From: an uncultured bacterium
GTDB taxonomy: Bacteria; Cyanobacteriota; Vampirovibrionia; Gastranaerophilales; Gastranaerophilaceae
Direction of reading: 5' to 3'
DNA: 7,517 nucleotides
Assembly (NCBI GenBank): GCA_948742005.1
Contig: CAPYQR010000048.1
Coordinates: 2,305-9,821, forward strand
The position numbers and the translations under genes are program-made. Below the pieces are notes generated by a model. It saw nothing but the letters and a program-made list of their open reading frames with translations, ran no database searches and was not told the origin of the DNA. Position 1 is the stretch's first letter; each line of letters opens with the position of its first letter. This document shows, one piece after another, positions 1-5,851 of the stretch.

Positions 1-943
1 TAATTATAATATCAAAAGGTAAATTTAGGGAATCATTTGAATTTGAAAGCACAACAAGCCCTTTTTTTGAAGATGCAAATTCAAATATTTTTTCTTTTAA
101 TTCAGATTTTAAATCATTGATAAAAATTTTATCAGGATTAATTGAAAAAACAGAATCAATTAATTTTTCTTCATTTTTAAAATTTCTGCCGTTGTTGAAA
201 TTTGTTAAATCATAAAAAGCACAAGTGTTTTTATCTGTTTCTATTTCATTTGAAAAATCAATTATAACGCTTTTTAAATTTTCGCCTGCTGCTTTTATTA
301 AAGAATCTAAAACTGTTGTTTTAAGGGTTTTTTCTTCTCCGGTTATTAAAATATTAACATTTTGTGCAATTAAAGCTTCCAAAAAAAGTGCAATTTCTTT
401 TGAAATAATTTGATTTTCTTGTAATGCTTTTAAAGATGCGAATTTGTTATTGTAATTTTTTAAAATTATTGTAATTTTTTGGCTAAGAGGGGGAAGTGTT
501 ATTGTTAGATTAACCCCTTTTTTATAGTTAAATTGGAAAAATTTTTCATCTTCAATGTTAAAACCCCTATGCTTTAACAACCCCTCAATTGTGTTTTGAA
601 GTTCATATTCGCTTGGAAAACTTGAATTAGATTTGATTGTTTTTCCTTTTTTTTCAATATAAATATTCTTTGCGCCGTTAACAAAAATTGAATTTATCTC
701 ATCATCTGCTAAAATGGTATCGATAATACCCAGGTTATAAGCATATCTTGAAATAAAGCTGCTTTTGCAATCAGATTTTGTATATAGTTCTGTTTTTTTG
801 AGATTTTGTCTGTTTTGAATTAATTCTTTTAATTTATCCTGCGGCAAAAGGTCTTTTTTTTCTGTTTGTGAGTTTTTTTCTGCAGTCTTTCCTGAATTTT
901 TATCGGCACTTTTTTCTGTGCCAAATCTATCTAATAATGACAA
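1..943 (-). CDS. CpaF/TadA-family secretion ATPase homologue with degenerate catalytic motifs (3' end outside window)
   Basis: Reading the minus strand from a TTG at 943 gives 314 uninterrupted codons to the window edge. Seen: a charged, low-complexity N-terminus (about residues 1-45), then the typical CpaF N-terminal domain with DTILADDEINSIFVNG at 75-90 followed by IYIEKKGK, then an ATPase core. The P-loop region at 202-210 reads GEEKTLKTT where the family has GGTGSGKTT, so Lys208 and the threonines remain but two glycines are lost. The Walker B region at 270-280 reads PDKIFINDLKS instead of PDRIIVGEVRG. The His box (family TIHANS) is replaced by LSNSNDS, and the arginines after the Asp box are not evident. 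Known: CpaF/TadA powers Tad/Flp pilus assembly at the inner membrane. Inferred: this copy is a weak or inactive ATPase acting with the CpaE-like protein encoded just upstream. TTG is chosen because an AGGGGAG ribosome binding site lies 7 nt before it and no in-frame ATG exists nearby. Family assignment is fairly sure; function is not. Confidence 0.8.
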   Translation of the reverse strand, partial: MSLLDRFGTEKSADKNSGKTAEKNSQTEKKDLLPQDKLKELIQNRQNLKKTELYTKSDCKSSFISRYAYNLGIIDTILADDEINSIFVNGAKNIYIEKKGKTIKSNSSFPSEYELQNTIEGLLKHRGFNIEDEKFFQFNYKKGVNLTITLPPLSQKITIILKNYNNKFASLKALQENQIISKEIALFLEALIAQNVNILITGEEKTLKTTVLDSLIKAAGENLKSVIIDFSNEIETDKNTCAFYDLTNFNNGRNFKNEEKLIDSVFSINPDKIFINDLKSELKEKIFEFASSKKGLVVLSNSNDSLNLPFDIII

Positions 944-947
944 TATT

Positions 948-2141
948 TTACTCCCCTATTTTATCAATTATATTATAAATTCCATGATTATATTCTTTTG
1001 TTAAACTTTCTTTTTGAATATCTGTTTCGTTTATTTTGATTGCCAGGTTTTTAAAGGCTTTTGCAATGTTTGATTGATTATTTGTAATGTCAAGCGGGCT
1101 TGTGCGGTAAATTGCATCTGAAATTGTTAAGAAATTGTTTGGAATTTTGAAAAATATTTCTTTGTTGACTTTTTGTTCAAATTCTTCTGTTGATATTTGT
1201 GAGTTTTCACTGAATCTGTTTAAAATCAATTTGATTTTGCTTTGATTATAACCTATTTTTGAAAATAATTCCATAACACAAGCGCCTTGTTGAACATAAG
1301 CAGGACTTAAGATTGATAAATACAAAATTAAATCACATGTGCTCAAGATGTTTAAATTGTTTTCATCATAATTGCAATAAGTATCAATAATTAAATAATC
1401 AAATATGTTTTTTAAGGAATTGATAATTTTTGTTATTTTTAGGGGACTTATTTTAAAATTAAAATCGTCTTTATTTTTAATGCTTAAAACATAAAGCGAG
1501 CTTTCATTATATTTTGGAATAAAAGAGAGGGTTGTTTCTTTGTTTGATTGTTCAAATTTGTTTAACAATTCATCAATATTAAAATCGCAAGGTAAACCTA
1601 AAAATAAAGCGCAATCAGAAGAATTCAGATTGAAATCAAGCAAGCAGACATTATTATTTAATTTTGATAATTCATAAGCCAAATTAACCGCACAGCTTGT
1701 TTTTCCAACCCCTCCTTTAAGGGAAAATACGCTGATTGTTTTTGCTTTTTTGATGGACGAGGTTTGTTTTTCTTCTTTTTTAAAATCAATTTTTTTAATT
1801 GAAGCTTCTAAAATATTTAAAATTACAGGCTTGAATAGAAAATCATTTACTCCTGATTTTAAAGCTGTTGTTAAAAGGTCTGTGTCCATATCGCTTGATA
1901 GTGCGATAAATTTGAGATTTTGGTTTTGCTGTTTTAAGGTTTTGATTTTTTCTAATATTTCATTAGAATTTATCTTGGTAATATCAAAAATAATTAAATC
2001 AGCACGATTTATTAAATCCGCTGTAATTTCTTCAAGATTATCAAATCCTGCAATAATATTAATATCATTGGATTTGTTAAAAAAAGTCCGGATATTTGTT
2101 CGGATATCGTTTGTTTTTTCTATTAAAATTGTCTTAATCAT
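948..2141 (-). CDS. CpaE/TadZ-like protein: receiver-like domain fused to MinD/ParA-type ATPase
   Basis: A 397-residue protein. Residues 1-120 look like a response-regulator receiver: Asp53 sits at the phospho-acceptor place (LIIFD), Ser82/Ser83 follow the next strand (IALSS) and Lys104 is in FLFKP. The usual acidic pair after strand 1 is Glu8-Lys9, so only half is kept. Residues 135-370 form a MinD-like ATPase with a deviant Walker A, KGGVGKT at 142-148 with signature Lys142, Walker A' LLDFN around Asp169, and Walker B YLIIDT with Asp253. Known: CpaE/TadZ proteins with this layout localise Tad pilus machinery at the membrane or pole. The CpaF-like gene follows after 4 nt, the pairing expected of Tad loci, which supports the call. 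The ATG at 2141 has no clear Shine-Dalgarno sequence. A role in positioning a Tad-type or derived apparatus is inferred. A MinD-like regulator of something else cannot be excluded because no other Tad genes are visible. Confidence 0.8.
   Translation of the reverse strand: MIKTILIEKTNDIRTNIRTFFNKSNDINIIAGFDNLEEITADLINRADLIIFDITKINSNEILEKIKTLKQQNQNLKFIALSSDMDTDLLTTALKSGVNDFLFKPVILNILEASIKKIDFKKEEKQTSSIKKAKTISVFSLKGGVGKTSCAVNLAYELSKLNNNVCLLDFNLNSSDCALFLGLPCDFNIDELLNKFEQSNKETTLSFIPKYNESSLYVLSIKNKDDFNFKISPLKITKIINSLKNIFDYLIIDTYCNYDENNLNILSTCDLILYLSILSPAYVQQGACVMELFSKIGYNQSKIKLILNRFSENSQISTEEFEQKVNKEIFFKIPNNFLTISDAIYRTSPLDITNNQSNIAKAFKNLAIKINETDIQKESLTKEYNHGIYNIIDKIGE
951..957 (-). promoter_or_regulatory. 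Shine-Dalgarno site for the CpaF-like gene, inside the end of the upstream gene
   Basis: The minus strand reads AGGGGAG immediately before the TAA stop of the CpaE-like gene, and 7 nt before the TTG at 943. The site is made of that gene's last sense codons. It decides the TTG start and suggests translational coupling. Confidence 0.7.
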
Positions 2142-2163
2142 AATTATTTTTTAATTTTATTAT

Positions 2164-2192
2164 ATTTTATCTGTTTTTACTTTGATATACAA
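2164..2192 (-). promoter_or_regulatory. possible sigma70-type promoter for the CpaE-like/CpaF-like pair
   Basis: In the 65-bp gap after pncC the minus strand has TTGTAT (2192-2187), a 17-nt spacer, and TAAAAT (2169-2164), about 22 bp before the ATG at 2141. In such AT-rich DNA a match of this quality can arise by chance. The pair might instead be read through from pncC, since no terminator hairpin is seen between them. Confidence 0.3.
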
Positions 2193-2206
2193 AATTAAGA
2201 GTATTT

Positions 2207-2722
2207 TTAAATATTTTTTTTAATAAATTTCAAAAATTCAAAAATCGCATGCCTTGCAATATCTGTTTTAATTTTGCATCGGTCGTTTGTGTCTGCAAGA
2301 GGCGAAATATATTTAATTATTTCAACAATTTCCTGCGGTTTTTTTGTTTCTTTTAAACCCAAGCCAATATAACAAAGCCCGATTGGCTTTCCTTTGCTTG
2401 CGCCTGTAGGGCCTAGTATTCCTGTTGTTGCAATTGAAGCTCGAGCATAATTTAAAAGCCCCAGTGCCATTTCATGTGCTGTTTGGTTAGAAACCGCACC
2501 GAATTTTTCAAGAGTTTCTTTTTTTACGTTTAAAAATCTTGTTTTTGCTTCGTTTGAATAAGTGACAAAATTTTGAAAAATAAAGTTGCCCGCTCCTGCT
2601 ATATCTGTTAAATAAGAGCTGACTAATCCCCCTGTACAGCTTTCAGCGCTTGAGAGAGCTAAGTTATTTTTAATTAAGATATTTTTAATTTCATCTAGTG
2701 TTTCAAATAATTTATCATCCAT
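2207..2722 (-). CDS. pncC: nicotinamide-nucleotide amidase, stand-alone CinA C-terminal domain (PncC)
   Basis: A 171-residue protein consisting of the CinA C-terminal domain alone, close to the usual length of stand-alone PncC (about 165). Family motifs are present in order: AESCTGG at 26-32, TYSNEAK at 54-60, GAVSNQTA at 75-82, and TTGILGPTG with the KPIG that follows, at 99-115. Known: the family deamidates nicotinamide mononucleotide to nicotinate mononucleotide plus ammonia, recycling NMN in the cytoplasm. The N-terminal nucleotide-binding domain found in full-length CinA is absent, so a competence link is not implied. The ATG at 2722 is preferred over an in-frame GTG at 2734 because the AGGTGG ribosome binding site overlaps that GTG and lies 8 nt before the ATG. 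The loop reads GILGPTG where many members have GIAGPGG, a mild variation. It is divergent from the activase gene and shows no functional link to its neighbours. Confidence 0.9.
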   Translation of the reverse strand: MDDKLFETLDEIKNILIKNNLALSSAESCTGGLVSSYLTDIAGAGNFIFQNFVTYSNEAKTRFLNVKKETLEKFGAVSNQTAHEMALGLLNYARASIATTGILGPTGASKGKPIGLCYIGLGLKETKKPQEIVEIIKYISPLADTNDRCKIKTDIARHAIFEFLKFIKKNI

Positions 2723-2730
2723 AAATAAAC

Positions 2731-2736
2731 CCACCT
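2731..2736 (-). promoter_or_regulatory. Shine-Dalgarno site fixing the pncC start
   Basis: AGGTGG on the minus strand lies 8 nt before the ATG at 2722. It overlaps the alternative GTG (2734), which therefore cannot use it. Confidence 0.7.
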
Positions 2737-2750
2737 AAAATATTATTTAC

Positions 2751-2779
2751 ATTTTACCATATTTTATTTTTTTGTAATA
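2751..2779 (-). promoter_or_regulatory. probable promoter of pncC with extended -10
   Basis: The minus strand reads TGGTAAAAT (2759-2751), an extended -10 element (TGn plus TAAAAT). A weak -35 lies upstream, TATTAC (2779-2774) at 17 nt spacing. Initiation near 2744 would leave a leader of about 22 nt holding the AGGTGG site, which fits well. Confidence 0.4.
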
Positions 2780-2780
2780 C
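2753..2780 (+). promoter_or_regulatory. weak candidate promoter of the activase-tyrS pair
   Basis: TTTACC (2753-2758), a 16-nt spacer and TAATAC (2775-2780) precede the ATG at 2793. Initiation here would leave a leader of only about 6 nt, and no good Shine-Dalgarno sequence is visible. Either the mRNA is nearly leaderless or the true promoter is elsewhere in this 70-bp divergent gap. Confidence 0.2.
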
Positions 2781-2792
2781 AATTAAAGTATT

Positions 2793-3803
2793 ATGATGAA
2801 AGTTTATTTAGGAATAGATGTAGGTTCCGTTACTACAAAAATTGCTCTGGTTGATGAAAACGGAAAACATGTAGATAGTTTTATGACGCGTACAGCGGGA
2901 CAACCCGTAATGGCTGTTCAAAAATGCATGGATAATTTATTGGCACAGGCACAAGGCAGAGAATATGAAATCTGTGCCGCAGGAACGACAGGTTCAGGCA
3001 GAAACCTTGCAGGTGCTTTAATTGGTGCTGATGTTATTAAAAATGAAATAACGGCACATGCAGTCGCTGCAAGTGCTGCAATCCCGAATGTTCAAACTAT
3101 TCTTGAAATAGGCGGGCAGGATTCTAAAATTATTATTTTAAGAGACGGAATCGTGACTGATTTTGCGATGAATGCGGTTTGTGCCGCAGGAACAGGCAGC
3201 TTTCTCGACCATCAGGCACAAAGGCTGAATGTTGATATTAAAGATTTTGGCGATATTGCTCTAAAATCAAAATCTCCCGCAACAATCGCAGGTAGGTGCG
3301 GAGTTTTTGCTGAATCCGACTTAATCCACAAACAGCAATTGGGTTATGCTGTTGAAGACCTTTTATATGGTCTTTGTCGGGCTTTGGTTAGAAATTATAT
3401 CTCAAATCTTGCACTGGGCAAGGATTTACTCCCTTGTATTTCGTTCCAGGGCGGAGTTGCAACAAATAAAGGCATGGTCAAAGCTTTTGAAGAAGAACTG
3501 GGTCATGAAATCATCGTTCCTGACCACCACCAAACCATGGGTGCAATCGGTGCTGCAATGCTTGCTATGGAACATCATCAATTTACAGGCGAAAAAACAA
3601 AATTTAAAGGCTGGACAATAAAAGATCTTGAATTCCACTCAATAACCTGTCAGTGTTCGGGTTGTTCAAATAATTGTGAGGTAATTACGATTTTAGAGGG
3701 AAAAGAAACCCAATCAAGAGATGAAATCAAAAAAATCTCCGACATTAAAGGAAACATAATTGCCCGCTGGGGCGGAACTTGCGGCAGATGGGATATCGCA
3801 TAA
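2793..3803 (+). CDS. acyl-CoA dehydratase activase (BadF/BadG/BcrA/BcrD ATPase family, HgdC-like)
   Basis: A 336-residue protein of the ASKHA ATPase fold. Seen: phosphate-1 loop GIDVGSVTTK at 7-16, AAGTTGSGR at 62-70, EIGGQDSK at 105-112, VCAAGTGSF at 129-137 with Cys130, GRCGVFAESD at 167-176 with Cys169, and FQGGVATN at 218-225. Known: in this family the two cysteines, one from each monomer of a dimer, hold a shared [4Fe-4S] cluster, and ATP hydrolysis drives a low-potential electron into a 2-hydroxyacyl-CoA dehydratase or benzoyl-CoA-type reductase. The core family is about 260 residues. Here a tail adds C286, C288, C291 and C295 plus C330 in WGGTCGRWD, resembling the cysteine-rich ends of larger activase-related proteins, and may bind another metal centre. 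No dehydratase subunits are nearby, so the partner is unknown. The start may be 2793 or the adjacent ATG at 2796. The stop overlaps the tyrS start. Confidence 0.9.
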   Translation: MMKVYLGIDVGSVTTKIALVDENGKHVDSFMTRTAGQPVMAVQKCMDNLLAQAQGREYEICAAGTTGSGRNLAGALIGADVIKNEITAHAVAASAAIPNVQTILEIGGQDSKIIILRDGIVTDFAMNAVCAAGTGSFLDHQAQRLNVDIKDFGDIALKSKSPATIAGRCGVFAESDLIHKQQLGYAVEDLLYGLCRALVRNYISNLALGKDLLPCISFQGGVATNKGMVKAFEEELGHEIIVPDHHQTMGAIGAAMLAMEHHQFTGEKTKFKGWTIKDLEFHSITCQCSGCSNNCEVITILEGKETQSRDEIKKISDIKGNIIARWGGTCGRWDIA

Positions 3804-5023
3804 TGCAAATCTATGAAGAATTACAAAAACGCGGGCTTATTGCTCAAATAACAGATGAAGAAGAAGTCAAAAACCTTATAAATAACGGCAATGCAAGGTT
3901 TTATATCGGTTTTGACCCTACAGCGGATTCGCTTCATGTGGGTCATTTTATGGCGCTTTGTCTTATGAAACGCTTGCAAATGGCAGGAAACAAACCCATT
4001 GTCTTAATCGGCGGAGGAACGGGTCATGTCGGCGACCCATCAGGCAGAAGCGATATGCGTTCAATGATGAGCAGGGAAATAATTGATAAAAACTGTGAAT
4101 GTTTTAAAAAGCAAATGGAGCGTTTTATTGAATTTGGCGATGACAAGGCGGTTATGGTAAATAATGCTGATTGGCTTTTGAAACTGAACTATGTTGAGCT
4201 TTTAAGAGAAGTCGGTGCTTGTTTTTCTGTTAATAACATGCTTCGTGCGGAATGTTATAAACAAAGAATGGAAAAAGGTTTAAGCTTTTTGGAATTCAAT
4301 TACATGATTATGCAGGCTTACGACTTTTACCATTTAAACGAGCATTATAACTGTAACATGCAATTCGGCGGGGATGACCAATGGTCGAATATGCTTGCGG
4401 GGTCTGAATTAATCCGCAAAAAAACAGGAAAAGACGCTTATTCAATGACAATTACCCTTTTGTTGAATTCGCAGGGTAAAAAAATGGGCAAAACTGCCTC
4501 AGGCGCTGTTTGGCTGGATAAAAACAAGACTTCGGTTTATGATTTTTATCAATACTGGCGCAATGTTGAAGATGCAGATGTTTTAAAATGTATCAAAATG
4601 CTTACATTTTTGCCTTTGGATGAAATTGAAAAGATGGAATCCTGGCAAGGTGCGCAATTGAACCGTGCAAAAGAAATTTTAGCCTTTGAATTAACAAAAC
4701 TTGTCCACGGTGAAGATGAAGCAATGACAGCGCAAAACGCTGCAAAAGCGATTTTTGAAAAAGGATGTGATGATTCCAACATGCCCTCTACAAAAATTGA
4801 TTTAAAAAGTTTAATTAATGATGAAATTTCAATTGTTGATATTTTGGTTCAATGTAATTTATCATCAAGCAAAGGCGAAGCAAAACGTTTGATTCAGCAG
4901 GGCGGTATATCGCTTGATGAAGAAAAAGTGACCGATTTTAACTTGAAAATTAAAAAAGAAGCTCTTGAAAAAGGAATTAAAATTAAAAAAGGCAAAAAAA
5001 TCTTCCACAAAGCGTTTGTTTAA
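3803..5023 (+). CDS. tyrS: tyrosine--tRNA ligase
   Basis: A 406-residue class I aminoacyl-tRNA synthetase that charges tRNA-Tyr with tyrosine in the cytoplasm. Seen: tyrosine-pocket start FYIGFDPTADSLHVGH with the HIGH-type motif at H45-H48, GGGTGHVGDPSG after it, YMIMQAYD at 167-174, GGDDQW at 189-194, and the KMSKS-type loop KMGKT at 227-231 followed by GAVWLD. A C-terminal S4-type RNA-binding domain spans about 344-404. Motifs and length are those of ordinary bacterial TyrS. I place the start at 3803: it gives the normal TyrS N-terminus (MQIYEELQKRGLIAQ), whereas an in-frame ATG at 3779 would lie inside the activase gene and add eight non-conserved residues. The 1-nt overlap with the activase stop (TAATG) suggests translational coupling and a shared transcript. 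No T-box leader is possible in the short upstream gap. Confidence 0.97.
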   Translation: MQIYEELQKRGLIAQITDEEEVKNLINNGNARFYIGFDPTADSLHVGHFMALCLMKRLQMAGNKPIVLIGGGTGHVGDPSGRSDMRSMMSREIIDKNCECFKKQMERFIEFGDDKAVMVNNADWLLKLNYVELLREVGACFSVNNMLRAECYKQRMEKGLSFLEFNYMIMQAYDFYHLNEHYNCNMQFGGDDQWSNMLAGSELIRKKTGKDAYSMTITLLLNSQGKKMGKTASGAVWLDKNKTSVYDFYQYWRNVEDADVLKCIKMLTFLPLDEIEKMESWQGAQLNRAKEILAFELTKLVHGEDEAMTAQNAAKAIFEKGCDDSNMPSTKIDLKSLINDEISIVDILVQCNLSSSKGEAKRLIQQGGISLDEEKVTDFNLKIKKEALEKGIKIKKGKKIFHKAFV

Positions 5024-5042
5024 TAAATTAGGCAATTTTTTC

Positions 5043-5070
5043 TTGTAATTTGTTTTTATTATTATATAAA
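5043..5070 (+). promoter_or_regulatory. probable sigma70-type promoter of the 250-residue unknown gene
   Basis: TTGTAA (5043-5048), a 16-nt spacer and TATAAA (5065-5070) sit in the 75-bp gap after tyrS. Initiation near 5077 would give a leader of about 22 nt with AGGGA at 5081-5085 as ribosome binding site, 13 nt from the ATG, which is longer than usual. Confidence 0.45.
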
Positions 5071-5098
5071 GGAAAAATCAAGGGAATTTTAACAAATT

Positions 5099-5851
5099 AT
5101 GAAAAAAATGCTTGCAAAATTATCAATTGATTTCTTTAATTTTATTTATAAAATTCAAAATCAAAACCACGAAAAGAAAATGAGCGCACTGCAATCGTCA
5201 ATTAATGGCGCAAGATTGAATAAAAATATTTTATCTGCTGATTATTGTGATGAAAAAATTCACACATCAAGCTGTGCAACTTTAACAATAAAAAATAAAT
5301 CAACAAACAATTCAAAGGCAAATCAGGAAAAAATCAAAAAACTTTTTGAAACTTTTATAAACGACAAGGAAAAGCTTTTTGAATATATTAAAAACGGCAA
5401 AACCCCTGTATATAAAATTAAAAAAGCAGATAAAATTCTTTCTTTCATTGATGAAACAGAAGGGTTCATTTTGCCTCAAAAGGGATTTAAGGCGTTTTAT
5501 TTAAATTTGATTTTAAATAAAAAAATCTCTTTTAAAACATCTGAAATGTTTGTTTTAAGGACGTTTGATGTTAATTTATATGCGTTTTTGTATCAATTTT
5601 ACAACTGGTATAGTTTTAAAATGAAATTAAGCGGTTTTGAAGAGGATTCGCAGGAATATTTCAAACATGTTTTTGAAATTTGTGAATCAGATATGAAAAA
5701 TAACCTTTCTTTTGAGCAGATTATGAAGCTTAAAAGTGCGATTAAAAGAGATGTTGAAGCTATTGATTTTGTTGTTTCTTTTGTTAAAGAAAAATCAATG
5801 GCGGCAAAAAATTTAGAAAAAATTAAACTCGGGAAAGCCGTTAAAATTTAA
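5099..5851 (+). CDS. hypothetical protein, family not recognised
   Basis: A 250-residue, lysine-rich, probably soluble protein; I see no signal peptide, convincing membrane segment or nucleotide-binding motif. Residues 1-70 are polar and low in complexity, with cysteines in ADYCDEK and SSCATL. Residues 80-200 look like a compact, mostly helical domain rich in aromatic residues (for example VYKIKKADKILSFI, then FYLNLIL, and LYAFLYQFYNWYSF), and the C-terminus is again basic and helical. The codon use and AT-richness match the flanking genes, so nothing points to recent transfer. It has its own likely promoter after tyrS and converges with the solute-binding protein gene, overlapping its 3' end by 39 bp. 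ATG 5099 is used; a second ATG at 5108 would remove three residues. It could be a lineage-restricted family. No function is proposed. Confidence 0.8.
   Translation: MKKMLAKLSIDFFNFIYKIQNQNHEKKMSALQSSINGARLNKNILSADYCDEKIHTSSCATLTIKNKSTNNSKANQEKIKKLFETFINDKEKLFEYIKNGKTPVYKIKKADKILSFIDETEGFILPQKGFKAFYLNLILNKKISFKTSEMFVLRTFDVNLYAFLYQFYNWYSFKMKLSGFEEDSQEYFKHVFEICESDMKNNLSFEQIMKLKSAIKRDVEAIDFVVSFVKEKSMAAKNLEKIKLGKAVKI

Noticed and set aside
225..413. Plus-strand 62-codon open frame
   Set aside because: It lies opposite the CpaF-like gene, has no ribosome binding site and a biased composition; a shadow of the real minus-strand gene.
1750..2154. Plus-strand 134-codon open frame
   Set aside because: Antisense to the CpaE-like receiver domain, whose motifs are clear on the minus strand; no family resemblance.
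2142..2206. Terminator between pncC and the CpaE-like gene
   Set aside because: No stem-loop beyond chance A/T pairing could be found.
2723..2792. T-box or other riboswitch upstream of the activase-tyrS pair
   Set aside because: The 70-bp gap is too short and shows no T-box sequence or specifier stem.
3346..3638. Open frames on both strands inside the activase gene
   Set aside because: The activase frame carries conserved motifs throughout; the others are shadows.
4549..4782. Minus-strand 77-codon open frame inside tyrS
   Set aside because: Antisense to conserved tyrS sequence, with no support of its own.
5025..5041. Possible terminator after tyrS (AAATT, loop AGGC, AATTT, T run)
   Set aside because: A 5-bp pure A/U stem is too weak to call in DNA this AT-rich.
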